Shown here: piece after piece, positions 32,024 to 41,402 of the stretch
Numbering within the stretch: the first letter of the stretch is position 1
Layout: every line of letters starts with the position of its first letter
Assembly (NCBI RefSeq): GCF_002234575.2
Contig: NZ_CP022464.2
Location: 1,364,001 to 1,428,000, forward strand
Source of the DNA: Enterocloster bolteae
Lineage (GTDB): Bacteria > Bacillota > Clostridia > Lachnospirales > Lachnospiraceae
Direction: 5' to 3'
DNA length: 64,000 bases
Position numbers and translations under genes: made by a program
Notes under the pieces: model-generated
The model's input: only the letters and a program-made list of their open reading frames with translations
Told to the model about the DNA's origin: nothing
Database searches by the model: none

Positions 32024-33658
32024 ATGCTTGATATCATGCTTAGGATTGCCTATCTATCCGCCATTGGCCTGTCTCTTTACACATCAGGCTGGCTGCTGAT
32101 GAAGGCAGATAAAACCAGGACCACAGGAGCTTTGGCAGCCTGTCAGCTCCTTATCATTATTTGGTGTATGCCACAGCTGTTTTCGGCTTTGCCCATGACA
32201 AAGGGGATGAAGTATCTGGCATATGGTATTTCCTACATAGGAATCAGCTTCATCGGACCGGCATGGCTGGAGTTTGCGTTTCTCTACAGCCGGAGAAAAC
32301 TGGGGCATGGGGCGGAACTGTTTTTATTCGGTATTTCGGCTGTTAACTATTCGGTTCTCCTGACAAATGAATACCACCATTTATTCTATGCCAGTTTCGA
32401 GGTGGCTCAGGTGGTGTACGGGCCTGTATTTTACATTCATATGGTCTATACCTATATCTGCGTCCTGGCCGGCATGGCTGTGGTGCTGGCGGCTTTTAAA
32501 AAGAACCGTGTGGCGCTGGCGCATATTGCCGTCATATTGCTGGCTGCAGCAGTGCCTCTGGCTTTTAACCTGCTCTATATGACGGGGCTTGTGAGAACAG
32601 GCTTTGACCTGACGCCTCCTGCTTTTTCCCTGACCAGCGTTCTCATGCTGCTGGCTGTGTTCCGGTATGATTTCCTGGATGTCAATACCATGGCCTTTGA
32701 TAAAATATTTGATTCCATTGCAGAGGGCGTGGTGGTGTATAACAGGCGTGATAAGATTACCTACTGCAACGGGGCTGCCGTACATTGGCTGGGGCTGCAA
32801 ACCGGAGATGATATGGAACCGCTCAGGCGAATTCTGGGGGAAAAGGGCGCAAAAGCAGATTGTGCGGATTCTCAGACACCTGTATTTACGCTGGAAGACA
32901 ATGGTGAAAGGAGAAGGCTGGAGGTCAGGCAGTATATCCACAGGGATAAGAAGGGGGATATGGTTGCGGGAACCATTATGCTCACAGATGTGGGAAGATA
33001 TTACCAGCTTTTGGAGCAGGGCAGGGAACTGGCTGTGACCAATCAGAGTCTTGCCATTGAAAAAGAGCGCAACCGCATTGCCCAGGAGGTGCATGACACC
33101 GCCGGACATACGCTGACCATGATAAATTCGCTGCTCAGGCTCATACGGATTGGATATAAGGAGGAGAGAGGACAGGAACAGGACAAGCGCATAGAGGAGT
33201 ACCTGATCCAGGCCCAGGAGCTGGCCGGCAGCGGGATCCGGGAGCTGCGGTGTTCCATCAATAATCTCAGGCAGTCCGCCTCCTATGGACTTATCTCCCA
33301 GGGAGTATACCAGCTAACCGGCAGTGTGAAGGAATTTGAGGTGGAGGTGGAGATACAGGGAGAGGACAGGCAGGAATATTCCCATTTGTCTCCGGTGGTT
33401 TATGACTGCCTCAGGGAGGCCATTACCAACTGCCATAAGTATGCCCATGCAACCCACATGGATGTGATACTTAAATTCGGCGCAGACAGCCTGAGCCTGT
33501 ATATGTTTGATAACGGAAAGGGATGCCTCCATATAGAGGAGGGAAACGGAATCCGCGGTATACGCCAGAGAACAGAGCAGGCAGGGGGAACAGTCCGGTT
33601 CATATCCGAATCCGGGGAAGGATTTCAGATATATATATGCCTGCCGTACGGAAACTGA
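32024..33658 (+). CDS. Sensor histidine kinase (7TM sensor, PAS-like, HisKA_3)
   Basis: The product has 544 residues. Residues 1-225 contain seven membrane segments of the 7TM histidine kinase sensor type, and about 225-330 a PAS-like domain ('DKIFDSIAEGVVVYNRRDKITYCNGAAVHWLG'). The phosphorylated H357 lies in 'RNRIAQEVHDTAGHTLTMI' (HisKA_3), and a C-terminal ATPase domain carries 'LREAITNCHKYAHAT' and 'DNGKGC'. This is the NarX/DesK class that pairs with NarL-type regulators. The partner gene follows 58 bp later. GGAGGTTTGGG is upstream of the ATG. Confidence 0.9.
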   Translation: MLDIMLRIAYLSAIGLSLYTSGWLLMKADKTRTTGALAACQLLIIIWCMPQLFSALPMTKGMKYLAYGISYIGISFIGPAWLEFAFLYSRRKLGHGAELFLFGISAVNYSVLLTNEYHHLFYASFEVAQVVYGPVFYIHMVYTYICVLAGMAVVLAAFKKNRVALAHIAVILLAAAVPLAFNLLYMTGLVRTGFDLTPPAFSLTSVLMLLAVFRYDFLDVNTMAFDKIFDSIAEGVVVYNRRDKITYCNGAAVHWLGLQTGDDMEPLRRILGEKGAKADCADSQTPVFTLEDNGERRRLEVRQYIHRDKKGDMVAGTIMLTDVGRYYQLLEQGRELAVTNQSLAIEKERNRIAQEVHDTAGHTLTMINSLLRLIRIGYKEERGQEQDKRIEEYLIQAQELAGSGIRELRCSINNLRQSASYGLISQGVYQLTGSVKEFEVEVEIQGEDRQEYSHLSPVVYDCLREAITNCHKYAHATHMDVILKFGADSLSLYMFDNGKGCLHIEEGNGIRGIRQRTEQAGGTVRFISESGEGFQIYICLPYGN

Positions 33659-33716
33659 GGGCGCCGTGTGCCGTGTGCCGGCAGATAAGGGATAGAGGAA
33701 AAAGGAGCAGAACCAT

Positions 33717-34352
33717 ATGATAAAAGCAGTGATTGCCGATGATATCCAGATATTGAGACAGGGGCTCAGGGCCATACTGGAGCAGGACAAAGACATACAG
33801 GTGGTGGGACTGGCCGCTGACGGCCGGGAAGCGTGGCAGCTGTGCAGGAAGCACAGACCGGACGTGGTGCTTATGGATATGCGCATGCCGGAATACGATG
33901 GCAGCTATGGGATTACCAGAATCAAGGAGGACTATCCGGATATAAAGGTGCTGGTGCTCACTACCTTTGATGACAGGGAAACCGTGGATGCAGCCGTGGG
34001 AAGCGGTGCTGACGGGTATATCTTAAAGGAGATGGAGGATGACAAGGTCATCCAGTCCGTCAAGGCTGTATGCGCCGGGATGCGGGTTTTTGGAGGAAGC
34101 GTATTTGAGGGGATGCGCCGTCAGATGGCGCCCGGCAAAATAAAGGCAGACATGGCCGGGGATTTGACGCCCAGGGAACGGGATATCATGCGGCTGGTTG
34201 CCCGGGGAATGGACAACAGGGAGATTGCGGGGGCGCTATTCCTGGCAGAGGGGACGGTGCGCAACAACATCTCCCGTCTGCTGGAAAAGCTTAAGCTAAA
34301 GGACCGGACCCAGCTGGCTGTATTTGCAGTCAAGCATAATCTGGATGAATAA
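33717..34352 (+). CDS. NarL/FixJ-type response regulator
   Basis: The product has 211 residues. In the receiver domain (1-120) D8, D9 and phospho-acceptor D54 ('VLMDMRMPEYDG') are visible. The C-terminal LuxR-type HTH (about 145-208) has 'LTPRERDIMRLVARGMDNREIAGALFLAEGTVRNNISRLL'. It is the expected partner of the kinase just upstream. It ends 10 bp from the convergent GntR gene. Targets are unknown; the neighbouring membrane protein is one candidate. Confidence 0.92.
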   Translation: MIKAVIADDIQILRQGLRAILEQDKDIQVVGLAADGREAWQLCRKHRPDVVLMDMRMPEYDGSYGITRIKEDYPDIKVLVLTTFDDRETVDAAVGSGADGYILKEMEDDKVIQSVKAVCAGMRVFGGSVFEGMRRQMAPGKIKADMAGDLTPRERDIMRLVARGMDNREIAGALFLAEGTVRNNISRLLEKLKLKDRTQLAVFAVKHNLDE

Positions 34353-34362
34353 AAATGGCCCT

Positions 34363-35109
34363 TCAGGCGCGTCCGGCCACAGCATTGACCTGGGTTTTGA
34401 AGGATTCCACCGGTATATAGTGCTTGCTGGATACCAGTACCCGGCTGTTTTCATCATATAGTGTCTCCTGGACCAGAATAAAGGAGGCGTGCTGGGAGAG
34501 CATGTACTTGACGGCTGTGAAATTGCCCGTGGTGGTGTAGGAGAGCTGGCAGGTGCTGCTGACGGCATCCTCATATACACCATGCTCCAGGTATTGGAAT
34601 AAATCTTCTTTCTCCCTTAAATCTATCTGTTTCCCGGATATAACCTCGATGGGAATGAAGCTGAGGCTGTAGGCGCACGCCTTTCCGGCGCTTTTATACC
34701 AGCGGTCTGCGATCACCACCACCGCAGTTTTCCGCTTCAGGTTCTGACTGATGGATTCTGTGGGAGGTTCTATGCGAAATTCCATCTCTGTCTCGTCAAT
34801 GGATCCGGACAGAGTACAGCGGACCGGGTGTTGTGTGACCTCCAGGCCCGGCATACTGGCGCCGGGATTGCGTTCGCTGATGAAGTTTCCCTTACCGCGT
34901 ATGTTGATGACCAGATTGTCCTCCTGCAGCAGAGCCAGAGCCCTGCGCAGGGTCATGCGGCTTACATCCATCTGCAGGGCCAGCTCCGGTTCGGAGGGAA
35001 GCTGGCTGCCCGGAGGATACACGCCGTCCTGTATCATGGAATACAGGCGGTTATATACTTTTACATGTTTTAATTTCTTTGCTTTCTCAGATAATACATC
35101 TGCGTCCAT
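34363..35109 (-). CDS. GntR/HutC-family regulator, probable nucleoside operon repressor
   Basis: The product has 248 residues from the ATG at 35109, which has AGGAAGGG 8 bases upstream on the minus strand; an in-frame ATG ten codons earlier lacks this. The N-terminal winged helix (about 20-85) has 'GSQLPSEPELALQMDVSRMTLRRALALLQEDNLV'. A UTRA effector domain follows ('RWYKSAGKACAYSLSFIPIEVI', ending 'YIPVESF'). It is divergent from udp-nupC-deoB-deoC, with palindromes and repeated ATACAAGT boxes between. A nucleoside or phosphosugar effector is likely but inferred. Confidence 0.88.
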   Translation of the reverse strand: MDADVLSEKAKKLKHVKVYNRLYSMIQDGVYPPGSQLPSEPELALQMDVSRMTLRRALALLQEDNLVINIRGKGNFISERNPGASMPGLEVTQHPVRCTLSGSIDETEMEFRIEPPTESISQNLKRKTAVVVIADRWYKSAGKACAYSLSFIPIEVISGKQIDLREKEDLFQYLEHGVYEDAVSSTCQLSYTTTGNFTAVKYMLSQHASFILVQETLYDENSRVLVSSKHYIPVESFKTQVNAVAGRA

Positions 35110-35125
35110 AGGTTCACCCTTCCTG

Positions 35126-35176
35126 TCTGGCTGTGTCACAATTCTGGCTGTATCACAAATCTGGCTGTATCACAAA
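35126..35176. repeat. 17-bp tandem repeat, three copies, in the gntR leader
   Basis: The unit TCTGGCTGTATCACAAA occurs at 35143-35159 and 35160-35176 exactly, and at 35126-35142 with two changes (TCTGGCTGTGTCACAAT). It lies just upstream of the gntR start on the minus strand. Confidence 0.88.
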
Positions 35177-35499
35177 AATATACAAGTCCTTATTCAACAT
35201 CATAATTCCCAAAGGCTGATTTGTCAACAAAATAGACATGTCTAGTTGTACAACAGACTAAAACCAGTAAAACACCATGAAAAACCGCATATTTATTGTC
35301 AATATATACAAAAATTGACTATGATAATTGTAAAATATTCCATCTAGAAATTATACAAGTTAAATGATATTATACAAGTAAGCAATAAACAGACAAATAA
35401 ATAAACAAACAAAAACAAAAGCGCAGATGCCGGCAGGAATGCAAGCAGATTCAGGTAAAGGCGCAAACAAAAAATCAATTAAAAGAGAGGGTAATTATT
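35177..35499. promoter_or_regulatory. Control region between gntR and udp
   Basis: This A/T-rich stretch of over 300 bases has no gene. It holds two neighbouring perfect palindromes, AGACATGTCT (35234-35243) and GTTGTACAAC (35245-35254). It also has ATACAAGT boxes at 35180-35187, 35353-35360 and 35372-35379; the last two are part of an 11-base direct repeat ATTATACAAGT with a 19-bp period. HutC-type GntR proteins bind short palindromes with a central TA, so these are good operator candidates. The udp ribosome site AGAGAGGG is at the right edge. Confidence 0.6.
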
Positions 35500-36279
35500 A
35501 TGCAGAACTATTCAGGAGAAGAAGGATTACAGTATCATTTACAGATCAGGAAGGGAGACGTGGGACGGTATGTCATCATGCCCGGAGACCCGAAGCGCTG
35601 TGAAAAGATTGCAAAGCATTTTGACAACGCGGTACTGGTGGCGGACAGCAGGGAGTACGTTACATACACCGGTTATCTGGACGGGGAAAAGGTAAGCGTG
35701 ACCTCCACGGGCATCGGCGGACCGTCTGCATCCATTGCCATGGAGGAATTGGTGCTGTGCGGGGCTGATACATTTATCCGCGTGGGAACCTGCGGCGGTA
35801 TGGACATGGACGTGAAGGGCGGGGATATCGTGGTCGCCACAGGCGCCATCCGAATGGAGGGCACCAGCAGGGAATACGCACCCATCGAGTTTCCGGCCGT
35901 GGCTGACCTGGATGTGACCAATGCCCTGGTTTCCTCGGCAAAGGCGCTGGGATATACGTATCACGCGGGAGTGGTGCAGTGCAAGGATGCGTTTTACGGG
36001 CAGCATGAGCCCAAACGCATGCCGGTAAGCTATGAGCTGTTAAACAAGTGGGAGGCATGGAAGCGCATGGGCTGCAAGGCGTCTGAGATGGAATCCGCTG
36101 CCCTGTTTATTGCAGCCAGCCACCTAAGGGTGCGCTGCGGTTCTGATTTCCTGGTGGTGGGTAACCAGGAGCGCCAGGAGGCAGGACTGGATAATCCTAT
36201 TGTCCACGATACGGAGGCAGCCATCAAGGTGGCGGTGGAAGCCGTCCGCAGACTGATTCAGGCAGATAAGCAGGCTTAA
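35500..36279 (+). CDS. udp: Uridine phosphorylase
   Basis: The product has 259 residues. It carries the nucleoside phosphorylase motifs 'VIMPGDPKRCEKIAKHF', 'STGIGGPSASIAMEEL', 'FIRVGTCGGM', 'FPAVADLD' and 'ASEMESAALF', closely patterned on E. coli Udp. It splits uridine, and often deoxyuridine, with phosphate to the base and (deoxy)ribose-1-phosphate. It is the first gene of a salvage operon with the nucleoside transporter, phosphopentomutase and deoxyribose-phosphate aldolase. Confidence 0.9.
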   Translation: MQNYSGEEGLQYHLQIRKGDVGRYVIMPGDPKRCEKIAKHFDNAVLVADSREYVTYTGYLDGEKVSVTSTGIGGPSASIAMEELVLCGADTFIRVGTCGGMDMDVKGGDIVVATGAIRMEGTSREYAPIEFPAVADLDVTNALVSSAKALGYTYHAGVVQCKDAFYGQHEPKRMPVSYELLNKWEAWKRMGCKASEMESAALFIAASHLRVRCGSDFLVVGNQERQEAGLDNPIVHDTEAAIKVAVEAVRRLIQADKQA

Positions 36280-36304
36280 GGAGAAAGGTAAGGGGTGGGG
36301 ACAA

Positions 36305-37507
36305 ATGAAAATATTATTAAACCTTACAGGTATCCTTTTGGTACTGGCCATCATGTATCTGATTTCCTGGAAGAAGAAAAACATATCCGTCAAAATGCTG
36401 GTCAAGGCAGTGATTGCCCAGTTCCTGATTGCGGTGATTCTGGTAAAGGTTCCGGCCGGCCGTTACGTGGTGTCCAGGGTATCGGATGCAGTGACCAGCG
36501 TCATCAACTGCGGTCAGGATGGTTTAAGCTTTGTGTTTGGTTCACTGGCAGACAGCACGGCTGCCACCGGATCCGTTTTTGCCATACAGGTCCTGGGCAA
36601 CATTGTATTCCTGTCTGCCCTGGTAAGTCTTCTTTACTATATCGGAATTCTGGGATTTGTGGTAAAATGGATTGGTAAAGCAGTGGGTAAGCTTATGGGC
36701 ACCTCCGAGGTGGAAAGCTTTGTGGCGGTTGCCAACATGTTCCTGGGACAGACCGACAGCCCCATTCTGGTGAGCAAGTACCTGGGCCAGATGACGGACA
36801 GCGAGGTTATGGTGGTCCTGGTTTCCGGCATGGGCAGTATGTCCGTGTCCATATTGGGCGGTTATACGGCCCTGGGCATTCCCATGGAGTATCTTCTGAT
36901 TGCCAGCACACTGGTGCCGGTGGGCAGCATTATGGTGGCCAAGATGCTTCTGCCCCAGACAGAGGAGGTCCGGGAAGTGGGAAGCGTTAAGATGGACAAT
37001 AAGGGGAATAATACCAACGTGATAGAGGCAGTTGCAGAGGGAGCTGTCACCGGCATGCAGATGGCGCTGTCCATCGGCGCGTCCCTGGTGGCCATGGTGG
37101 CGCTGGTGGCAGCGGTGAATAAGCTGTTAGGCGTCTGCGGCATCAGCCTTCAGCAGGTATTTTCCTATGTATTTGCCCCCTTCGGCTTCTTTATGGGCCT
37201 GGACCCTTCGGAAATACTTCTGGAAGGAAATCTCCTGGGAAGCAAGCTGGTCCTCAATGAATTCGTGGCGTTCCAGCAGCTGGGATCCATGATATCTTCC
37301 ATGGATTACAGGACAGGGATGATATGCGCCATTTCCCTGTGCGGGTTTGCCAATTTCTCCAGCCTTGGAATCTGCGTTTCAGGCATCGCGGTCCTGTGCC
37401 CTGAAAAGAAAAGCACCCTTGCCCGCCTGGTGTTCAAGGCCATGTTAGGCGGTGTGGCGGTAAGCCTGATCAGCGCCATGGTGGTGGGCCTGGTCACATT
37501 ATTTTAA
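36305..37507 (+). CDS. nupC: NupC-type nucleoside permease (CNT family)
   Basis: The product has 400 residues with about 8-10 membrane segments. CNT family signatures are visible: 'FLGQTDSPILVSKYL' (Q/N-T-E/D-x-P-I/L), 'MGSMSVSILGGYTALGIP', 'EILLEGNLLGSKLVLNEFVAFQQL', and the C-terminal 'SLCGFANFSSLGICVSGIAVLCPEKKS'. It imports nucleosides with cations. It lies between udp and deoB, 25 bp and 12 bp from its neighbours. Confidence 0.92.
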   Translation: MKILLNLTGILLVLAIMYLISWKKKNISVKMLVKAVIAQFLIAVILVKVPAGRYVVSRVSDAVTSVINCGQDGLSFVFGSLADSTAATGSVFAIQVLGNIVFLSALVSLLYYIGILGFVVKWIGKAVGKLMGTSEVESFVAVANMFLGQTDSPILVSKYLGQMTDSEVMVVLVSGMGSMSVSILGGYTALGIPMEYLLIASTLVPVGSIMVAKMLLPQTEEVREVGSVKMDNKGNNTNVIEAVAEGAVTGMQMALSIGASLVAMVALVAAVNKLLGVCGISLQQVFSYVFAPFGFFMGLDPSEILLEGNLLGSKLVLNEFVAFQQLGSMISSMDYRTGMICAISLCGFANFSSLGICVSGIAVLCPEKKSTLARLVFKAMLGGVAVSLISAMVVGLVTLF

Positions 37508-37519
37508 GGAGGTCGTAAG

Positions 37520-38707
37520 ATGGGAAAATATAAACGTATCTTTGTTGTGGTCCTGGATTCACTTGGAATCGGGGCAGTGGAGGATTCACCGGAATATGGA
37601 GACGTGGGGGTGGACACCCTGGGACATATTGCCCGGGAGGTTCCGGGGCTTAAGATTCCAAATCTGAAAAAGCTGGGCATGGTCAACCTGCACCCCTTAG
37701 AGGGTATGGAGCCGGCAGAACACCCCTTGGGACGTTACATGCGTCTGAAGGAGAGAAGCCGTGGCAAGGACACCATGACGGGACACTGGGAGATGATGGG
37801 GCTTCTTGTGACCACGCCCTTCCAGACATTTACCAGCCACGGTTTTCCGAAGGAACTGATAGGCGAGCTGGAGAAGCGGACCGGACGTAAAATCATCGGC
37901 AACAAGAGCGCCAGCGGAACGGAAATCCTGGATGAACTGGCGGAGGAGGAGATTCGGGAAGGCCATCTGATCGTGTATACTTCCGCTGATTCCGTGCTTC
38001 AGATATGCGGCAACGAGGAGACCATGGGACTTGACAACCTGTATCACTACTGCGAGATTGCCAGGGAACTGACCCTGCGGGATGAGTGGAAGGTGGGACG
38101 TGTCATTGCCAGGCCCTATACCGGCATGAAGAAGGGCGAGTTCAGGCGCACCTCCAACCGCCATGATTACGCGCTGAAGCCATATGGAAGGACTGCCCTC
38201 AACGCCCTTAAGGACGCGGGATATGATGTGGTGTCCATTGGCAAGATATACGATATTTTTGACGGCGAGGGTCTGACTCAGTCCAACCATTCCAACTCGT
38301 CTGTCCACGGCATGGAGCAGACCATCCAGTATGCTAAAACGGATTTCAACGGGCTTTGTTTTGTGAACCTGGTGGATTTTGACGCCCTGTGGGGACACCG
38401 CCGCAATCCGGAAGGGTACGGCAGGGAGCTGGAGCGCTTTGATGAAAAGCTGGGAGAGCTGCTTCCGCTTCTGGGGGAGGACGATCTTCTGATTCTCACC
38501 GCGGACCATGGAAACGACCCCACCTATACAGGCACGGACCACACCAGGGAACAGGTGCCGTTCATCGCCTATTCTCCCTCCATGGAGGGCGGAAAGGACC
38601 TGGGCAGCGCAGATACATTTGCAGTCATCGGAGCCACGGTTGCTGACAACTTTGGGGTGAAGATGCCGGAAGGCACCATAGGGACTTCGGTTCTGAACGA
38701 ATTGTAA
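37520..38707 (+). CDS. deoB: Phosphopentomutase
   Basis: The product has 395 residues, the usual DeoB length, with AAGGAGG upstream. Alkaline-phosphatase-fold metal sites are seen: 'VVLDSLGIGAVED' at the N-terminus, 'GKDTMTGHWEMMG' near residue 80 with the phosphorylated Thr, 'DFDALWGHRRN' and 'LTADHGNDPTYTGTDHTRE'. It converts (deoxy)ribose-1-phosphate made by udp into the 5-phosphate for deoC or the pentose phosphate pathway. Confidence 0.95.
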   Translation: MGKYKRIFVVVLDSLGIGAVEDSPEYGDVGVDTLGHIAREVPGLKIPNLKKLGMVNLHPLEGMEPAEHPLGRYMRLKERSRGKDTMTGHWEMMGLLVTTPFQTFTSHGFPKELIGELEKRTGRKIIGNKSASGTEILDELAEEEIREGHLIVYTSADSVLQICGNEETMGLDNLYHYCEIARELTLRDEWKVGRVIARPYTGMKKGEFRRTSNRHDYALKPYGRTALNALKDAGYDVVSIGKIYDIFDGEGLTQSNHSNSSVHGMEQTIQYAKTDFNGLCFVNLVDFDALWGHRRNPEGYGRELERFDEKLGELLPLLGEDDLLILTADHGNDPTYTGTDHTREQVPFIAYSPSMEGGKDLGSADTFAVIGATVADNFGVKMPEGTIGTSVLNEL

Positions 38708-38775
38708 TTTGGAAGAATGCCTCTTGGATTTTTCCCCGGGGGCAGCTGACTGACGGATAGAAAGGATAGAAAATA

Positions 38776-39411
38776 ATGGATAAGAAGGACATTTTAAGCA
38801 GGGTAGACCACACGCTGTTAAAGCAGACAGCTACCTGGGAGCAGATAGAAAAGCTGTGCAGGGAAGGCTTGGAATACACCGCCGCCTCTGTGTGCATTCC
38901 TCCCTGTTATGTGAAGCAGGCAAAGGATTTTGTGGGGGATAAGCTGGCTGTCTGCACCGTAATCGGATTTCCCAACGGCAACATGACCACCGCGGTGAAG
39001 GTGTTCGAGACAGAGGACGCGGTGAAGAACGGTGCGGACGAAATTGATATGGTCATCAACATCGGCCTTGTAAAGGCGGGACATTACGACCAGGTCCTGG
39101 ATGAAATCAGACAGATTAAGGCTGCCTGCGGCGGCAGATGCCTGAAGGTCATTATCGAGACCTGCCTTCTGACAGAGGAAGAGAAGAAGGAAATGTGCCG
39201 TGTGGTCACGGAGTCAGGGGCGGATTTCATCAAGACTTCCACCGGATTTTCCACAGCCGGCGCAACGCCGGAGGACGTGGCCCTTATGAGGAAGTACTCA
39301 GGCCCCGAGGTCAAGGTCAAGGCAGCCGGCGGAATCGCATCCATTGAAGATGCACAGCGTTTCATAGAGCTGGGCGCAGACCGGCTGGGAACCAGCAGGC
39401 TGATTCCATAG
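38776..39411 (+). CDS. deoC: Deoxyribose-phosphate aldolase
   Basis: The product has 211 residues, slightly shorter than many DeoC proteins. The N-terminus 'SRVDHTLLKQTATWEQIEKLCREG', 'VCTVIGFPNGNMTTAVKVFE', 'GADEIDMVINIG', Schiff-base Lys in 'VIIETCLLTEEE ... FIKTSTGFSTAGAT' and 'VKAAGGI' are all present. It cleaves deoxyribose-5-phosphate to acetaldehyde and glyceraldehyde-3-phosphate, the last step of this operon. Confidence 0.94.
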   Translation: MDKKDILSRVDHTLLKQTATWEQIEKLCREGLEYTAASVCIPPCYVKQAKDFVGDKLAVCTVIGFPNGNMTTAVKVFETEDAVKNGADEIDMVINIGLVKAGHYDQVLDEIRQIKAACGGRCLKVIIETCLLTEEEKKEMCRVVTESGADFIKTSTGFSTAGATPEDVALMRKYSGPEVKVKAAGGIASIEDAQRFIELGADRLGTSRLIP

Positions 39412-39528
39412 GCGGCAGCCGGGCAATCAACGGGAGTTATTCAAGAAAGTATCTGGACGCAGGAGCATTGGTGTGATAGAATTTCTACAGCAGTTTGGCA
39501 ACCAATCACATAAGCGAGGATACATAAG

Positions 39529-40431
39529 ATGAAATTGATGGAAAAACATCCATTGGTCATGATAATCATAGGAATAGCCGGTATATCATTATCGGCTATT
39601 TTTGTTAAATATTCCCAGGCTCCGTCTGTGGTCACAGCCCTTTACCGCCTGATGTGGACCGTGGCGCTGATGACGCCTGTGGTTTTGGGACGGAAGGACT
39701 GCAGGCGGGAACTGAGGGAAACGGACAGAAAGACAGTCCTGCTGTGCGGGGCCAGCGGAGTGTTCCTGGCCCTGCATTTTACGGCATGGTTCGAGTCGCT
39801 GAACCAGACTTCAGTGGCCAGTTCCACTGCCATTGTGTGCACGGAGGTTATATGGGTGGCGCGGGGATACTGTCTGTTCATGAAGGGGAAGATATCTGTG
39901 CCTGCCGGTGTAAGTATCCTTGTGACGGTGGGCGGAAGCCTTCTGATTGCCTTTTCTGACTACTCCGCCGGGGGAAACCATTTGTACGGGGATGTGCTGG
40001 CCCTTGCCGCGGCTGTATTCTGCGCCGTATACACCCTCATTGGGCGTCAGGCCAGGGGTTATATGTCCACCACGATTTATACCTACATTGTCTATGTGTT
40101 CTGCGCCCTGGCCCTGGGGCTGGCAACTGCTTTTAGCGGACTGGCCTTTACGGGATACGGAGTGAGGTCCGTGGTTGTGGGCCTGCTTCTCAGTGTGTGC
40201 TCCACTCTTTTGGGGCACAGTATTTTCAGCTGGTGCCTGAAATTCTTTTCCCCTTCCTTTGTATCTGCCTCCAAGCTGTGCGAGCCTGTGGCTGCTGCTG
40301 CCTTTGCGCTTTTTCTGTTCAGGGAAGTGCCCGCGCTCCTGCAGATAGCGGGAGGTGTGGTGACAATCGGGGGCGTTCTCCTTTATTCTCAGGTGGAAAA
40401 GAAAGAAAATGACGTTTTAAAAGGAAAATAG
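39529..40431 (+). CDS. EamA/DMT family transporter
   Basis: The product has 300 residues with ten membrane segments in two EamA halves. The first starts 'HPLVMIIIGIAGISLSAIFVKYSQAP' and the second 'GDVLALAAAVFCAVYTLIGRQAR'. Short positive loops and a lysine-rich C-terminus are typical. It is likely an exporter of metabolites or amino acids; the substrate cannot be read. It stands alone, 118 bp after deoC, with AGGA upstream of the start. Confidence 0.85.
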   Translation: MKLMEKHPLVMIIIGIAGISLSAIFVKYSQAPSVVTALYRLMWTVALMTPVVLGRKDCRRELRETDRKTVLLCGASGVFLALHFTAWFESLNQTSVASSTAIVCTEVIWVARGYCLFMKGKISVPAGVSILVTVGGSLLIAFSDYSAGGNHLYGDVLALAAAVFCAVYTLIGRQARGYMSTTIYTYIVYVFCALALGLATAFSGLAFTGYGVRSVVVGLLLSVCSTLLGHSIFSWCLKFFSPSFVSASKLCEPVAAAAFALFLFREVPALLQIAGGVVTIGGVLLYSQVEKKENDVLKGK

Positions 40432-40553
40432 TAAGATAAAACTGCCAAAAAAGGTGGAAATTATCTGGAAAAAATTATATAATAGTGATAATAAGTAACA
40501 GTTGTAACCTCCCGGGAGGCATTTGCTGGGTTGGACTGGAAGGGGGTATCACT

Positions 40554-41306
40554 ATGAATGAAAAAATAGCTCAGTTAAGAAAGATTCTGGATGATAGTAC
40601 CTATACTGTGGCTCTCTGTGGTTCCGGTATGATGGAAGAGGGCGGTTTCATCGGTATTAAGAAGCAGGATAAGGCCTATGACATTGAGAACCGGTATGGC
40701 TACGGTGTTGAGGAAATGTATACCAGTGCATTTTATAATACCCGTCCGGAGCAGTTTTTCGAGTTCTACAAAAAGGAGATGCTTCACAACGCGCCAGGGG
40801 ACACTGCTTCCGGCCCGGCCCTGGCTGCCATGGAGAGGGCCGGAAAGCTCCAATGCATCATAGACAGCAACATCTATGACAAGGCCCGCAGGGGCGGCTG
40901 CCGTCATGTCATAAACCTTCACGGAAGTATTTACCAGAACCAGTGCCCCAGATGTAAGAAAAAGTATCCCATCGGATATATGGCGGGTGCGAAGCGGGTG
41001 CCAATCTGCAGGGACTGCAATGTTCCCATACGGCCCATGATTTCCCTGATTGGAGAGATGGTGGATAGCCAGAACATGACTAAGACCACGGAGGAGATAA
41101 CAAAGGCAGATACCCTGCTGCTGTTGGGGACTACCCTGGCTTCCGAGGTGTTCTGCCAGTACATACAGTATTTTGCCGGGAGGAGCATGGTAATCATACA
41201 TAAGCAGGAGCACTATCTGGATAAGGACGCCAATCTGGTGATATTGGACCATCCCATGAATGTGCTGCCCCAGCTGGGGTATGGGGAGGAGAAAACAGAA
41301 GAATAG
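40554..41306 (+). CDS. Sirtuin-like (Sir2) protein with degenerate NAD motif
   Basis: The product has 250 residues from the ATG at 40554, after AAGGGGG. Order of motifs: 'VALCGSGMMEEGG' where sirtuins have GAGIS, 'IIDSNIYDKA' where TQNID is usual, the catalytic His in 'NLHGS', a four-cysteine zinc site (C-P-R-C ... C-R-D-C), and 'LLLGTTL' for GTSL. The fold and zinc site are kept. The altered GAG and TQN motifs may weaken deacetylase activity or change it to ADP-ribosyl transfer. A promoter candidate with TATAAT at 40478-40483 lies upstream. Confidence 0.82.
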   Translation: MNEKIAQLRKILDDSTYTVALCGSGMMEEGGFIGIKKQDKAYDIENRYGYGVEEMYTSAFYNTRPEQFFEFYKKEMLHNAPGDTASGPALAAMERAGKLQCIIDSNIYDKARRGGCRHVINLHGSIYQNQCPRCKKKYPIGYMAGAKRVPICRDCNVPIRPMISLIGEMVDSQNMTKTTEEITKADTLLLLGTTLASEVFCQYIQYFAGRSMVIIHKQEHYLDKDANLVILDHPMNVLPQLGYGEEKTEE

Positions 41307-41402
41307 ATATATTTTCCTTTCGATTTTCTTACATTGGTTTAGAATTTGGGATTATATGGTATACTAAACCAAATAGAAATAAGCGTAAGGAGATGGAACA
41401 GG

